From Tatumella morbirosei (lineage in GTDB: Bacteria; Pseudomonadota; Gammaproteobacteria; Enterobacterales; Enterobacteriaceae): 64,000 nucleotides of DNA. Shown piece by piece: positions 10,045 through 20,069 of this stretch; within the stretch, counting starts at the first letter, position 1; the number at the start of each line of letters is the position of its first letter. Location of the stretch: assembly GCF_000757425.2 (NCBI RefSeq), contig NZ_JPKR02000003.1, positions 434,001 through 498,000 of the forward strand, given 5' to 3'. The position numbers and the translations under genes were made by a program. The notes under the pieces are model-generated. The model ran no database searches. It worked only from the letters and a program-made list of their open reading frames with translations, and had not been told where the DNA came from.

Positions 10045-11979
10045 ATGAATATATTCGATCACTATCGCCAGCGCTATGAAGCGGCCAAAGACGAAGAGTT
10101 CACATTGCAGGAATTTCTTTCAATCTGTAAACAGGACCGTAGTGCCTATGCCAATGCTGCTGAACGGCTGCTGACCGCCATCGGCAAGCCGGTAATGGTA
10201 GACACAGCCCAGGACCCCCGACTCTCACGTATTTTTTCGAACCGTGTGGTCTCCCGGTACCCTGCGTTTGAAGAGTTCTACGGCATGGAAGACGCTATCG
10301 AACAAATTGTCTCTTATCTGAAACATGCCGCCCAGGGACTGGAAGAGAAGAAACAGATCCTTTATCTGCTGGGTCCGGTGGGTGGGGGTAAATCTTCGCT
10401 GGCCGAACGGCTTAAAGCCCTGATTCAGCGGGTTCCTATTTATGTCCTGACGGCTAATGGTGAACGTAGTCCGGTCAACGACCACCCGTTATGTCTGTTC
10501 AATCCTCAGGAAGACGCCGCGATTCTTGAAAAAGAGTATGCCATCCCCCGCCGCTACCTCGGTACCATTATGTCGCCATGGGCAGCCAAACGGCTGCATG
10601 AATTCGGAGGCGATATCACTCGTTTTAAAGTAGTGAAAGTCTGGCCATCGATTCTGGAACAACTGGCTATCGCCAAGACTGAACCTGGCGATGAAAATAA
10701 CCAGGATATATCCGCCCTGGTCGGTAAAGTAGATATCCGCAAACTGGAACACTTTGCCCAGAACGATCCTGATGCTTACAGCTATTCGGGTGCCTTGTGC
10801 CGTGCAAATCAGGGGGTGATGGAATTTGTCGAGATGTTTAAGGCACCCATCAAAGTTCTTCACCCGTTGCTGACCGCGACACAGGAAGGTAACTATAACG
10901 GCACTGAAGGTATCTCCGCCCTGCCATTTAACGGCATGATTCTGGCACACTCTAACGAATCGGAATGGGTGCAGTTCCGTAACAACAAAAATAATGAAGC
11001 ATTTCTCGACCGAGTGTATATCGTCAAGGTGCCTTACTGCCTGCGGGTATCTGAGGAGATCCGCATTTATGAGAAACTGTTAAATAACAGTGAGCTGACC
11101 AGCGTACCCTGTGCTCCCGGAACACTTGAAACACTGGCTCGCTTTATCATTCTGTCACGCCTGAAATCGCCGGAAAATTCCAGCATTTATTCCAAAATGC
11201 GGGTCTATGACGGTGAGAGCCTTAAGGATACTGATCCGAAAGCGAAATCATGGCAGGAATATCATGATTATGCCGGGGTTGATGAAGGCATGAATGGTTT
11301 GTCTACCCGTTTTGCGTTCAAAATTTTGTCCCGGGTGTTTAACTTTGATCATACCGAAGTTGCTGCGAACCCGGTGCATCTATTCTATGTGCTGGAACAA
11401 CAAATTGAACGAGAACAGTTCCCTCAGGAACAGGCGGATAAATATCTGGAGTTTCTGAAAGGTTATCTGATTCCTAAGTATGCCGAATTTATTGGTAAGG
11501 AAATTCAGACCGCCTATCTGGAATCCTACTCTGAGTATGGTCAGAACATTTTCGACCGTTATGTGACTTATGCAGACTTCTGGATTCAGGATCAGGAATA
11601 TCGTGATCCAGATACCGGCCAGTTATTCGATCGGGAGTCACTGAATGCTGAACTGGAGAAAATTGAGAAACCTGCCGGCATCAGTAATCCTAAAGATTTC
11701 CGTAATGAAATCGTCAATTTCGTGTTACGCGCACGTGCACAGAATGGCGGCCGGAATCCGAACTGGACCAGTTACGAGAAACTGCGGACGGTGATTGAGA
11801 AAAAAATGTTCTCTAACACTGAAGAGTTGCTACCGGTAATCTCTTTCAATACCAAAACCTCAACCGATGAACAGAAAAAACACGATGATTTTGTCGACCG
11901 GATGATGGAGAAAGGATATACCCGTAAACAGGTAAGACTGCTTTGTGAATGGTACTTACGCGTACGCAAATCTTCATAA
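10045..11979 (+). CDS. yeaG: PrkA-family serine protein kinase YeaG
   Basis: Stress-induced cytoplasmic protein of 644 aa, identical in length to E. coli YeaG. The N-terminal PrkA AAA+ domain (about residues 20-380) carries the Walker A sequence GPVGGGKS at 110-117. The C-terminal part (about 400-640) corresponds to the PrkA kinase-like domain. In E. coli it acts with YeaH in adaptation to sustained nitrogen starvation; the Bacillus homologue is PrkA. It is first in a two-gene operon with yeaH, 88 bp apart, behind the sigma-54 type promoter. The third partner, YcgB, is about 6.7 kb past the end of yeaH. Confidence 0.97.
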   Translation: MNIFDHYRQRYEAAKDEEFTLQEFLSICKQDRSAYANAAERLLTAIGKPVMVDTAQDPRLSRIFSNRVVSRYPAFEEFYGMEDAIEQIVSYLKHAAQGLEEKKQILYLLGPVGGGKSSLAERLKALIQRVPIYVLTANGERSPVNDHPLCLFNPQEDAAILEKEYAIPRRYLGTIMSPWAAKRLHEFGGDITRFKVVKVWPSILEQLAIAKTEPGDENNQDISALVGKVDIRKLEHFAQNDPDAYSYSGALCRANQGVMEFVEMFKAPIKVLHPLLTATQEGNYNGTEGISALPFNGMILAHSNESEWVQFRNNKNNEAFLDRVYIVKVPYCLRVSEEIRIYEKLLNNSELTSVPCAPGTLETLARFIILSRLKSPENSSIYSKMRVYDGESLKDTDPKAKSWQEYHDYAGVDEGMNGLSTRFAFKILSRVFNFDHTEVAANPVHLFYVLEQQIEREQFPQEQADKYLEFLKGYLIPKYAEFIGKEIQTAYLESYSEYGQNIFDRYVTYADFWIQDQEYRDPDTGQLFDRESLNAELEKIEKPAGISNPKDFRNEIVNFVLRARAQNGGRNPNWTSYEKLRTVIEKKMFSNTEELLPVISFNTKTSTDEQKKHDDFVDRMMEKGYTRKQVRLLCEWYLRVRKSS

Positions 11980-12067
11980 GCCGTCAGTTGCGCCGGAGAG
12001 CGTCCCGCTTTCCGGCGCCGGACCGGAAAGAACCGGTTCGTATCACAGTGATGTCCGGGAGTGTGCT

Positions 12068-13342
12068 ATGTCCTATTTTATCGATCGGCGTCTGAACGGT
12101 AAAAATAAGAGTGCTGTTAACCGGCAGCGCTTTCTGCGCCGTTACAAATCACAGATTAAGAAGTCGATCTCTGAAGCAATCAACAAACGATCAGTGACAG
12201 ATACCGGCAGCGGAGAGTCGGTATCCATCCCTGTCGATGACATACGTGAACCGATGTTCCATCAGGGCAGCGGCGGCGAGCGAGTCAGGGTTCATCCGGG
12301 TAACGATCACTTCGTCACCCGTGACCGCATTGAACGTAACCCGGGGGGTGGCGGTGGCGGCAGTGGTCAGGGAGAAGCCAGCCAGCAGGGAGAAGGCCAG
12401 GACGAGTTCAGCTTTAATATCTCGAAAGATGAATATCTGGACCTGTTATTCGAAGATCTGGCTTTACCCAATTTGCAGAAAAATAACCATAACCAGGTGA
12501 CAGAATTCAAAGTTCACCGTGCTGGTTATACTGCTAACGGCGTACCTTCCAACATTAGTGTGGTACGGTCGCTGCAAAATTCACTGGCACGGCGTACCGC
12601 CATGACGGCAGGGAAACGTCGTCAGTTGCGGGAACTTGAGCAGGCTCTGGAATCGATTCAATCCCGGGAGCCTATCCAGCTACTTGAGGAAGAACGCTTA
12701 TCAACAGAAATTGCAGAACTGAAGGCAAGCATTGCCAGAGTTCCCTTTATCGATACCTTCGACCTGAGGTATAAAAACTTTGAAAAACGTCCGGAGCCCT
12801 CCAGCCAGGCTGTTATGTTCTGTCTGATGGATGTCTCTGGTTCTATGGATCAGCCAACCAAGGATATGGCTAAACGTTTTTATATCCTGTTGTACCTGTT
12901 CCTTAGCCGTAGCTATAAAAACGTGGATGTGGTCTATATTCGCCACCATACCCAGGCCAAAGAAGTGGATGAACAGGAATTCTTTTACTCACAGGAAACC
13001 GGCGGAACCATTGTATCGAGTGCGCTGAAGCTAATGGATGAGGTTATCAAAGAGCGTTATGACCCTTTACAGTGGAATATTTATGCTGCGCAGGCATCCG
13101 ATGGTGATAACTGGGCTGATGACTCACCGTTGTGTCATCAGATTCTGGCCAGCCAGATACTGCCTGTGGTCCGTTACTACAGTTATATTGAAATTACCCG
13201 ACGCGCCCATCAAACCTTATGGCGTGAATATGAACAATTGCAGAATCAGTTTGATAATTTTGCAATACAACATATCCGCGAACCCGAAGATATCTATCCG
13301 GTCTTCCGTGAGCTGTTTCAGCGACAGACCGCAGATAATTAA
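12068..13342 (+). CDS. yeaH: VWA-domain protein YeaH (UPF0229, YhbH family)
   Basis: Partner of the YeaG kinase. The ATG at 12068, behind GGGAG, gives 424 aa (427 in E. coli) and starts [20 protein letters not shown] as in the family; the frame is open upstream but unlike the family. A basic N-terminus is followed by a glycine-rich linker (about residues 93-105), then HRAGYTANG, and a von Willebrand A fold whose metal site DVSGSMD (MIDAS) is intact. Cytoplasmic. Ends in its own terminator. Confidence 0.96.
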   Translation: MSYFIDRRLNGKNKSAVNRQRFLRRYKSQIKKSISEAINKRSVTDTGSGESVSIPVDDIREPMFHQGSGGERVRVHPGNDHFVTRDRIERNPGGGGGGSGQGEASQQGEGQDEFSFNISKDEYLDLLFEDLALPNLQKNNHNQVTEFKVHRAGYTANGVPSNISVVRSLQNSLARRTAMTAGKRRQLRELEQALESIQSREPIQLLEEERLSTEIAELKASIARVPFIDTFDLRYKNFEKRPEPSSQAVMFCLMDVSGSMDQPTKDMAKRFYILLYLFLSRSYKNVDVVYIRHHTQAKEVDEQEFFYSQETGGTIVSSALKLMDEVIKERYDPLQWNIYAAQASDGDNWADDSPLCHQILASQILPVVRYYSYIEITRRAHQTLWREYEQLQNQFDNFAIQHIREPEDIYPVFRELFQRQTADN

Positions 13343-13352
13343 CCTTGTCCGC

Positions 13353-13384
13353 AACAGCCGGCAGACAACCGGCTGTTATTTTAG
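13353..13384 (+). terminator. Rho-independent terminator after yeaH
   Basis: AACAGCCGG / CCGGCTGTT stem with a 7-nt loop, followed by ATTTTAGT. It starts 11 bp after the yeaH stop codon. Confidence 0.75.
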
Positions 13385-13642
13385 TCTGTCTGTTCAGACG
13401 ACTTCATAGTGACTCTTCGTTCATTTCGTAATGCCGACCCGGATGTAACATCGAATTTCAAAACGACACAGAAAATCTGCCTGTGTGATGATCCTTCTCC
13501 CTGAACACCTTTCTGACCAGGATAGCCTTGCCTCCAGTCACCAGCCCTCAAATGCATGTAAAAAAACTGTCGTCTGAGATTCAACTTAATCGCGACAAAA
13601 GGTATAATAATCAGCATCCGGGTCACTGTGGAGTTAACAACG
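13385..13642. other. Intergenic region after the yeaH terminator
   Basis: About 260 bp (300 bp counting the terminator) with no supported gene. A minus-strand frame at 13381-13626 has no ribosome site and composition unlike a real protein. The right end should hold the promoter of the small genes that follow; AGGTATAATAATC near 13601 is a good -10 candidate without an obvious -35. Confidence 0.45.
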
Positions 13643-13753
13643 ATGACTGCATGGATTTGTAATCATAAGCTGGGCGTTATTCTGAGTCTGGTCATTATTC
13701 TTGAACTGACGATGTTTCTGCTGACACATCACTGGTTACCCTGGAATACCTGA
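13643..13753 (+). CDS. Putative small membrane protein, 36 aa (YoaJ-like position)
   Basis: ATG at 13643 behind GTGGAG gives a 36-residue peptide starting MTAWICNHKLGVILSL, with one membrane segment (about residues 10-28, GVILSLVIILELTMFLLTH) and a Trp-rich end (HHWLPWNT). It is followed 39 bp later by the YoaK-like gene on the same strand, as E. coli yoaJ is paired with yoaK. The sequence itself is not clearly YoaJ, so only the position and form suggest the link. It could be a chance frame, but the ribosome site and hydrophobic core argue against that. Confidence 0.5.
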   Translation: MTAWICNHKLGVILSLVIILELTMFLLTHHWLPWNT

Positions 13754-13792
13754 CCCGCAGGTGAGGCCTGACATCACTGAGAAGGTCTTAAA

Positions 13793-13891
13793 ATGAAGAT
13801 TGGTTATCTGTTTCCTGTCGCCATTATTGTCGCAGGGGTGGTGTTATTAGGCTGGTTTATCGCCAGCGGAGCCTGGATGCCAGGTCAGTAA
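13793..13891 (+). CDS. yoaK: Small membrane protein, YoaK-like (32 aa)
   Basis: ATG at 13793 behind AAGG gives 32 aa, MKIGYLFPVAIIVAGVVLLG and onward to GAWMPGQ. This aligns end to end, without gaps, with E. coli YoaK as I remember it (32 aa, MRIGIIFPVVIFITAVVFLA...): the MxIGxxFPV start, the hydrophobic core and the G...PG end agree. It is a single-span inner membrane protein of unknown role. Its neighbour is the 36-aa membrane peptide gene just upstream, probably in one transcript. Confidence 0.65.
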   Translation: MKIGYLFPVAIIVAGVVLLGWFIASGAWMPGQ

Positions 13892-14108
13892 TCCCGTCTC
13901 TGACAGCATAGCCACACCCCCTTCTTCTGTTTACTATCGCTCAATGCAATAGACTCATCTCTGGTTTATTGCATAAATTTGCTATTCATCAGACGTGTAG
14001 TTCAGTTTAAATTTCAGGGTGGCAGTATATTTTGCGGCTGAGTTCTGCAAAATCACTCATCATTCCCGCCCCTCTTCAGTAAATCATCTATCTTCAGGGA
14101 GCTGTCAT

Positions 14109-15836
14109 TTGGAATCCAGCATGATTTATAGTCTTTTTGTTATTGGCTCAGTGCTGGTAGCATCAAGTATTATCCTTAGTGCCTTTTCGTCCCGGCTGGG
14201 TATTCCTATCCTGGTGATCTTCCTCGCGCTCGGCATGCTCGCGGGCGAAGATGGTATCGGTGGCATAGCCTTCGATAATTACCCTGCCGCTTTTTTAATC
14301 TCCAATCTGGCCCTGGCGGTTATCCTGCTGGATGGTGGAATGCGAACCAAAGCCGGATCGCTGAAAGTGGCTCTCTGGCCATCATTATCTCTGGCAACCG
14401 TCGGCGTGCTAATTACCGCAGGCCTCACGGGCATGATAGCGGCCTGGCTATTTGACCTCGACCTGATGCAGGGATTTCTGATTGGGGCCATTATCGGATC
14501 CACCGATGCGGCGGCAGTATTTTCACTACTGGGAGGTAAAGGTTTAAATGAAAGGGTCAGCTCAACACTTGAAATAGAATCGGGCAGTAATGATCCCATG
14601 GCCGTTTTCCTGACCATCACACTGATCGATATGATCAGTAAAGGAAAAACCGGACTGGATATGATGTTTGTGGTCCATCTGGTTCAGGAATTTGGGCTGG
14701 GAATTGTGTTCGGTATTGGCGGCGGTTTTGCTATCCAGCAACTGATTAACCGTATTACGCTGTCTTCAGGATTATATCCACTGTTAGCCGTCAGTGGCGG
14801 GATTCTGGTATTTTCGTTCACTACACTGATGGAAGGCAGCGGTATTCTGGCCGTCTATCTCTGTGGTTGCTGGCTGGGGAATTCTCCGGTGCGTAACCGG
14901 CATGGCATTCTGCAAACCTTTGACGGGATGGCCTGGTTAAGTCAGATAGGCATGTTTATCGTGCTGGGTCTGCTGGTTGTACCCAGTGATCTGTGGCAAA
15001 TCGCAGTACCGGCCATGCTGCTCTCGTTGTGGCTAATCTTTGTCGCCAGACCTTTATCAGTATTTACCGGATTGCTTCCGTTTAAAAATTTCACCCTCCG
15101 TGAGCGTTTTTTTATCAGTTGGGTCGGACTGCGCGGTGCAGTCCCTATTATCCTGGCTGTTTTCCCGATGATGGCCGGGCTGGATAACGCTAAACTCTAC
15201 TTCAACATTGCCTTTTTTGTAGTGCTGGTTTCTTTAATGCTGCAGGGTACCTCGCTTACCCGGGCGGCGAAACTGGCCAGAGTGATCGTCCCTCCGGCGG
15301 CTGAGCCTATTCAGCGTATCGGTCTGGATATTCATCCGCGCAGTCCATGGGAAGAGTTTGTCTATCAGTTAAGTGACGATAAATGGTGTATTGGTGCCGC
15401 GTTAAGGGAGCTGGAGATGCCGGCTGAAACCCGGATTGCCGCCCTGTTCCGCGATAATGAGTTGATGCACCCGTCAGGTTCTACCAGGCTCAAAGAGGGT
15501 GATATTTTGTGCGTCATTGGCCGGGAGAAAGACTTACCGGCACTGGGGAAAATATTCAGTGATAGTCCCCCTGTCGCGCTTGAACAACGGTTTTTTGGTG
15601 ATTTTATACTGGATGCCAGCACTGATTTGTATGATATCGCTCAGGTCTATGGCCTGGAGCTCGACCAGGATATTCAGGCACATCAGCCACTGGCAAAAAT
15701 GATCATTCAACAACTGGGGGGAACCCCGGTCGTAGGTGACCAACTGGAATGGCTTAATGTTATCTGGACCATTGCAGAAAAAGAAGATAATAACATCGTT
15801 AAAGTGGGTGTCAGGATGACAGATGACCAGTCCTGA
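14109..15836 (+). CDS. nhaP2: K+/H+ antiporter NhaP2 (CvrA)
   Basis: CPA1-family cation/proton antiporter that exports K+ or Na+ in exchange for protons. The best start is TTG at 14109, behind AGGGAG at 7-nt spacing, giving 575 aa (578 in E. coli); ATG 14121 has a poorer site, and an upstream ATG at 14019 adds residues unlike the family. About 12 membrane segments (to about residue 390) include the ion-site region [13 protein letters not shown] and [18 protein letters not shown] cytoplasmic RCK_C/TrkA-C regulatory domain follows, with a CorC-like end. In E. coli cvrA adjoins dadX; here an MFS gene lies between. Confidence 0.94.
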   Translation: MESSMIYSLFVIGSVLVASSIILSAFSSRLGIPILVIFLALGMLAGEDGIGGIAFDNYPAAFLISNLALAVILLDGGMRTKAGSLKVALWPSLSLATVGVLITAGLTGMIAAWLFDLDLMQGFLIGAIIGSTDAAAVFSLLGGKGLNERVSSTLEIESGSNDPMAVFLTITLIDMISKGKTGLDMMFVVHLVQEFGLGIVFGIGGGFAIQQLINRITLSSGLYPLLAVSGGILVFSFTTLMEGSGILAVYLCGCWLGNSPVRNRHGILQTFDGMAWLSQIGMFIVLGLLVVPSDLWQIAVPAMLLSLWLIFVARPLSVFTGLLPFKNFTLRERFFISWVGLRGAVPIILAVFPMMAGLDNAKLYFNIAFFVVLVSLMLQGTSLTRAAKLARVIVPPAAEPIQRIGLDIHPRSPWEEFVYQLSDDKWCIGAALRELEMPAETRIAALFRDNELMHPSGSTRLKEGDILCVIGREKDLPALGKIFSDSPPVALEQRFFGDFILDASTDLYDIAQVYGLELDQDIQAHQPLAKMIIQQLGGTPVVGDQLEWLNVIWTIAEKEDNNIVKVGVRMTDDQS

Positions 15837-15887
15837 ACCTGCTGTAGCAGCCTCCCTTCATCATTCTGGCGCTGCGACATCATTACG

Positions 15888-15914
15888 CTACCGGTTAAGA
15901 TGAAAAACCGGTAG
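15888..15914 (+). terminator. Possible terminator after nhaP2
   Basis: CTACCGGTT / AACCGGTAG (9 bp) around the loop AAGATGAAA, with a T-run only 11 nt later (CTTTTTT). The distance to the T-run makes it an imperfect terminator; it may also act as an mRNA structure ahead of the MFS gene. Confidence 0.45.
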
Positions 15915-15950
15915 TCTTGTACGCTTTTTTGCGGAACCTCTGCTTATTTC

Positions 15951-17141
15951 ATGAATAAATACACTCTGTTATTACTCTCGCTGGTTCTGCTGGCACCTCT
16001 GGGAATTGACCTGTATCTGCCGACACTGCCACAGATTGCTGTCGGACTGTCCACCCCGGCGGAGAATATTCAGTCAACCATCCCACTGTTCCTGCTGGTC
16101 ATGGGGTTGGGACAACTGGTAACCGGGCCTCTGGTCGATAATCTCGGCCGTAAGCCCGTGGCTATCGCGGGGCTGGTTTTATATGTAGCCGGCAGCCTGG
16201 CAGCCGTTTTCGCTGTCAGCTGGCCCTGGTTTTTGACAGCAAGAATTGTGCAAGGTTGTGCGGTGTGTTGCACGGCGGTAGTGGCTTTCAGCGGAGTTCG
16301 TGATCGCCTGAGCGGTGATGAGGCGGCTAAAACTTTCGGCTTTCTTAACGGCGCATTAAATATCGTACCGGCACTGGCTCCGTTACTCGGCGGTACTTTA
16401 GCCGGACTGTTTGGCTGGCGGGCCCCCTTTGGATTTCTGGCGTTATACGGTCTGATTATCGGATTGCTGATCAGTTTTCGGTTACCTGAAACCCGTCCTG
16501 AGAACACCCTGAAGGTCCCTTATTTTCCGTTAAAACAGTACGCAGCCATACTGACCAACCCGCGCTTTGTCTGTTTCTCCCTCGCAAATGCCGGGGCTTT
16601 AGGCATGGTGCTCACTTATGTTTCGCTGGCTCCCGGGGTACTGATGGAACAAGGTGGCTTGTCCCCTTTTATTTTCGCGCTGGTGTTTGGGGCTAACGGG
16701 TTGTGGATTATGCTGGTCAGTCATCTGGTGAGTTATGTCATACGTAAAGCCGGCAGACCCTTCTGCCTGCTGTCCGGTGCCCTGCTGATGCTGGTTGCGG
16801 CCGCCATGATGACGGGCGAAATCCTTTGGTTCAGCACAGACCTGCAACATTTCTGGCTATGTTATATGTTGCCGGTTGCCGTCGCAGTTTCCGGACTGGC
16901 TTTTATCATCGGCCCGGCAACCAGCTATGCACTGGAACCTTATCAGCAGCAAGCTGGTATGGCCTCTGCGTTGCAGGGATTTATTCAGATGGCCGGGGGA
17001 GCCGGAGGAAGCCTGGCGATACTGACATTACCTGTGGATCCTCGAAGTGCGTTAACTCTGATGATGCTTACTGGCGCCGTACTGGCAATGATAGCGTGTC
17101 GGTGCAGCCACCGGGTCAAAGGTACTCTGAAAGCCCTGTAA
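15951..17141 (+). CDS. MFS transporter, Bcr/CflA drug-efflux family
   Basis: Twelve-span major facilitator of 396 aa. The first segment ends in DLYLPTLPQIA, the family's charge-bearing signature, and loop 2-3 has GPLVDNLGRKPV. It resembles Bcr, CmlA-type and YdhC/PunC proteins, which export drugs such as bicyclomycin or chloramphenicol, or nucleosides; the substrate cannot be told from sequence. ATG 15951 has only a distant, weak ribosome site (GGAA 15 nt upstream). It is an insertion relative to E. coli, where nhaP2 and dadX adjoin, so it may be acquired or lost elsewhere. Confidence 0.85.
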   Translation: MNKYTLLLLSLVLLAPLGIDLYLPTLPQIAVGLSTPAENIQSTIPLFLLVMGLGQLVTGPLVDNLGRKPVAIAGLVLYVAGSLAAVFAVSWPWFLTARIVQGCAVCCTAVVAFSGVRDRLSGDEAAKTFGFLNGALNIVPALAPLLGGTLAGLFGWRAPFGFLALYGLIIGLLISFRLPETRPENTLKVPYFPLKQYAAILTNPRFVCFSLANAGALGMVLTYVSLAPGVLMEQGGLSPFIFALVFGANGLWIMLVSHLVSYVIRKAGRPFCLLSGALLMLVAAAMMTGEILWFSTDLQHFWLCYMLPVAVAVSGLAFIIGPATSYALEPYQQQAGMASALQGFIQMAGGAGGSLAILTLPVDPRSALTLMMLTGAVLAMIACRCSHRVKGTLKAL

Positions 17142-17145
17142 TTCA

Positions 17146-17178
17146 ATAGTCACCCCGAAATGATAGTGGGGTGACTAT
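17146..17178. terminator. Inverted repeat between convergent MFS gene and dadX
   Basis: ATAGTCACCCC / GGGGTGACTAT, a perfect 11-bp stem with an 11-nt loop, immediately after the MFS stop codon and before the end of dadX. It has no T-run on either side, so it is likely an mRNA 3'-end structure or a weak bidirectional terminator. Confidence 0.45.
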
Positions 17179-17189
17179 AATCGACGTGC

Positions 17190-18269
17190 TTAAGGCTCAA
17201 TACGGAAAGGGACGCGTGGTGCTACCGCACACATGAGTTCATATCCGACAGTACCGGAAGACCGTGCCACATCATCGATCGGTACTTGTTCCCCCCATAA
17301 TTCCACAGACGAACCGATGGTTGCCTGCGGACAGGGTGTCAGATCAACCATAATCATATCCATTGAGACAGCCCCCAGAGTCTGCGTTACCACACCATCA
17401 ACTGCCACTGGTGTTCCGGTAGGCGCATGCCGGGGATACCCATCAGCATAGCCACAGGCCACCACCCCAATACGCTGCGAGGTGGTTGAGTGGTACCGGT
17501 ATCCATAACCCACTCCTTCTCCGGGCTGTATCTGCTGAATCCCTATAATTTCGCTGTTCAGGCGCATGGCCGGTTTCAGACCGGTGTTTGCGATATCCTG
17601 CGAGCGTCCTGAAGGTGATGCACCGTACAGAATTATCCCCGGCCGGACCCATTGATGATGAGTTTGCGGGTGCCAAAGCGTCGCAGCGGAATTCGCCAGG
17701 CATTGTGGCGGAACCTCAGAGAAGTCGGCAACAATTTGATTAATTTTTGCCAATGGTTCATCGACACCATCGCTGTCTTCTGCGCGGGCGAAATGGGTCA
17801 TTAATGTCATTTCACCCACATTCGGCAATGCGGCCAGTCGTCTCCAGACAGCAGTGACCTGTTCGGGTCGGAAACCCAGCCGGTTCATCCCAGTGTTTAC
17901 TTTGACAAAAATATTTAGCGGTGCAGACAGATGCGCACTGGCCAATGCTTCAATCTGCCATTCACTGTGAATACTGGTGCTCAGCCGGTAACTGTCCAGT
18001 AAAGCAAGGTCGGCTGGTTTGAAAAAGCCTTCCAGTAGTAAAACCGGCTTCTCCCAGCCATGTTCACGTAGCAAAATGGCTTCTTCATAATTCAGTAATG
18101 CGAAACCATCCGTGGCAGATAATGCGGGTAAACAGCGGGCGATACCATGCCCGTAAGCATTAGATTTCACAACGGACCAGACCTTCGCCCCTGATGCCGC
18201 CTCTTTGACGACAGAGAGGTTATGCTTCAGGGCCTGATGACTGACAGTTGCGATAATCGGTCGTGACAT
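17190..18269 (-). CDS. dadX: Catabolic alanine racemase
   Basis: PLP-dependent racemase of 359 aa (356 in E. coli) that converts L-alanine to D-alanine for breakdown by DadA. The PLP lysine is K35 in VVKSNAYGHG. The GYGYRYH segment holds the second catalytic tyrosine region, and MNRLGFRP and GYADGYPR are family motifs. It lies 18 bp downstream of dadA on the same strand, the classic dadAX operon. It also resembles the biosynthetic Alr, but context decides for DadX. Confidence 0.95.
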   Translation of the reverse strand: MSRPIIATVSHQALKHNLSVVKEAASGAKVWSVVKSNAYGHGIARCLPALSATDGFALLNYEEAILLREHGWEKPVLLLEGFFKPADLALLDSYRLSTSIHSEWQIEALASAHLSAPLNIFVKVNTGMNRLGFRPEQVTAVWRRLAALPNVGEMTLMTHFARAEDSDGVDEPLAKINQIVADFSEVPPQCLANSAATLWHPQTHHQWVRPGIILYGASPSGRSQDIANTGLKPAMRLNSEIIGIQQIQPGEGVGYGYRYHSTTSQRIGVVACGYADGYPRHAPTGTPVAVDGVVTQTLGAVSMDMIMVDLTPCPQATIGSSVELWGEQVPIDDVARSSGTVGYELMCAVAPRVPFRIEP

Positions 18270-18287
18270 ACAATTCTCCTGAGATCC

Positions 18288-19586
18288 TTAACGGGCAATA
18301 CTGACTTTGGGCTGTGATGAACTGACATCAAAACCCGGCAGGTAGCGCATGACCGATAAGTCATCGACTGCGATATCCGGTGTTTTCCCGGAAATAATAT
18401 CAGCGATTAATTTTCCGGACCCACAGGCCATAGTCCACCCTAGTGTGCCATGGCCTGTATTCAGATACAGATTAGCTAACGGAGTGCGTCCGACGATCGG
18501 TGTACCATCCGGTGTCATCGGTCGTAAACCGGTCCAGAATGTTGCCTGTTCAATCTGGCCACCTTCAGGATAAAGATCACTGACCACCATCTCCAGCGTT
18601 TCCCTGCGGGCAGGCAATAGTTTGGTGTTAAATCCGACAATTTCCGCCATTCCCCCGACCCGGATACGGTCATCAAACCGGGTCACGGCGATTTTATAAG
18701 TTTCGTCCAGGACGGTAGAGACAGGGGCAGCATCATAATTTTTAATGGGTACCGTCAGTGAATAGCCTTTCAACGGATAGACAGGAACAGACACAATATC
18801 TTTTAACAATGCCGTAGAGTATGAACCACAGGCAACGATATAACGGTCTGCGGTAAGTGTTTCGCTGCCGCAACTAACGCCAGTGATGCTGTTCCCTTCA
18901 CGTAACAACCTGTCAATGTTCACGTTATAGCGAAAAGTCACCCCTGCCTGCTCTGCCATTGCAGCCAGCCGCTGAGTAAATAATTTACAGTCCCCTGTCT
19001 CATCATTAGGCAGTTGCAGACCACCGGTAAGTTTATGTCGGGTCACCGATAAAGCAGGTTCAATAGACGGTAATTCCGCAGATTCGACTAAGCGGTAAGG
19101 GACACCTGCCTCTCTGAGCACTTCAATATCTTTTGCCGCATTCGCGTACTGCTGTTCGGTACGAAACAACTGTAAAGTTCCACCCTGCCGCCCTTCATAT
19201 TCTATTCCCGTCGTCGCACGTAACTCCTTGAGGCAGTCACGGCTGTACTCTGCAATACGTACCATGCGGCTCTTATTTTCGTGATAATGCGGCAGAGTAC
19301 AGTTCTTTAGCATTTCCCACATCCACTGCAACTGGAAAGCAGAGCCATCAGGACGAATTGAAAGCGGCGAGTGGCGCTGGAACATCCATTTTACAGCTTT
19401 CAATGGAATGCCCGGAGCAGCCCATGGCGAAGCATAACCGGGAGAAATCTGCCCGGCGTTACCTGCACTGGTCTCCTCCGCAGGACCACTGGTACGATCA
19501 ACGACAGTCACCTCGTGACCCGCCTGTGCCAGATACCAGGCACTGGCAACGCCGACAACTCCACTTCCAAGAATAAGTACTTTCAT
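18288..19586 (-). CDS. dadA: D-amino acid dehydrogenase, small subunit
   Basis: Membrane-associated FAD flavoprotein that oxidises D-alanine to pyruvate and feeds electrons to the quinone pool. ATG at 19586, 5 nt after AGGGG, gives 432 aa, the E. coli length; the GTG one codon earlier is too close to that site. The FAD dinucleotide fold is at the N-terminus ([20 protein letters not shown]); [31 protein letters not shown] and [16 protein letters not shown] are intact. First gene of dadAX; in E. coli the operon is controlled by Lrp and CRP. Confidence 0.96.
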   Translation of the reverse strand: MKVLILGSGVVGVASAWYLAQAGHEVTVVDRTSGPAEETSAGNAGQISPGYASPWAAPGIPLKAVKWMFQRHSPLSIRPDGSAFQLQWMWEMLKNCTLPHYHENKSRMVRIAEYSRDCLKELRATTGIEYEGRQGGTLQLFRTEQQYANAAKDIEVLREAGVPYRLVESAELPSIEPALSVTRHKLTGGLQLPNDETGDCKLFTQRLAAMAEQAGVTFRYNVNIDRLLREGNSITGVSCGSETLTADRYIVACGSYSTALLKDIVSVPVYPLKGYSLTVPIKNYDAAPVSTVLDETYKIAVTRFDDRIRVGGMAEIVGFNTKLLPARRETLEMVVSDLYPEGGQIEQATFWTGLRPMTPDGTPIVGRTPLANLYLNTGHGTLGWTMACGSGKLIADIISGKTPDIAVDDLSVMRYLPGFDVSSSQPKVSIAR

Positions 19587-20069
19587 CACAACCCCTGCAG
19601 CATAAAACCCCGAATTATGATTAACGATGCAGTGATATAAACTATCCTGACCGCAAACCTGCTATTAAGTCTATTTCACCTTGTTTTTTCTGTTTTGATA
19701 ACAAAAATTAGCGCTAAAGTGAATATTCAGTAGTTAAATTGGTTTTAAATTAAAAATCGGCAGTTAATTATGTGGAAAGCGATTTTATTAATGGATGTCA
19801 GGATTTTTAAATGTTGCCATATAATCTACTTATATACAGGATATTATTCTGTTTTTTTGGTCGGTTATTGGTATTTGGCAGAAAAAATCGCACAGCAGTA
19901 ATCTGAGCCTTCTTTTGTATGCATTTTCGCGCTAGCCTGTCATTGCAACCTAAAAGAATCAGCTATCCTTAAACAGTCACCCGAAATAATTTTCCTCATC
20001 AGGATGATGAGTCTGATACCAGGCGATGACTTACTGTAGACAGACCACTGTAGATAGACGAGGTGCGCT
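19587..20069. other. Intergenic region dadA / ycgB
   Basis: 483 bp between divergent genes, strongly AT-rich between about 19680 and 19880 (long A/T tracts), as suits Lrp- or H-NS-type binding; this is inference from composition. An inverted repeat CTCATC / GATGAG lies near 19993-20010, upstream of ycgB. I could not fix individual promoters. No open frame here has coding character. Confidence 0.55.

Noticed and set aside
13381-13626. 81-codon minus-strand frame downstream of yeaH
   Set aside because: It overlaps the yeaH terminator, lacks a ribosome site, and does not read like a protein family I know.
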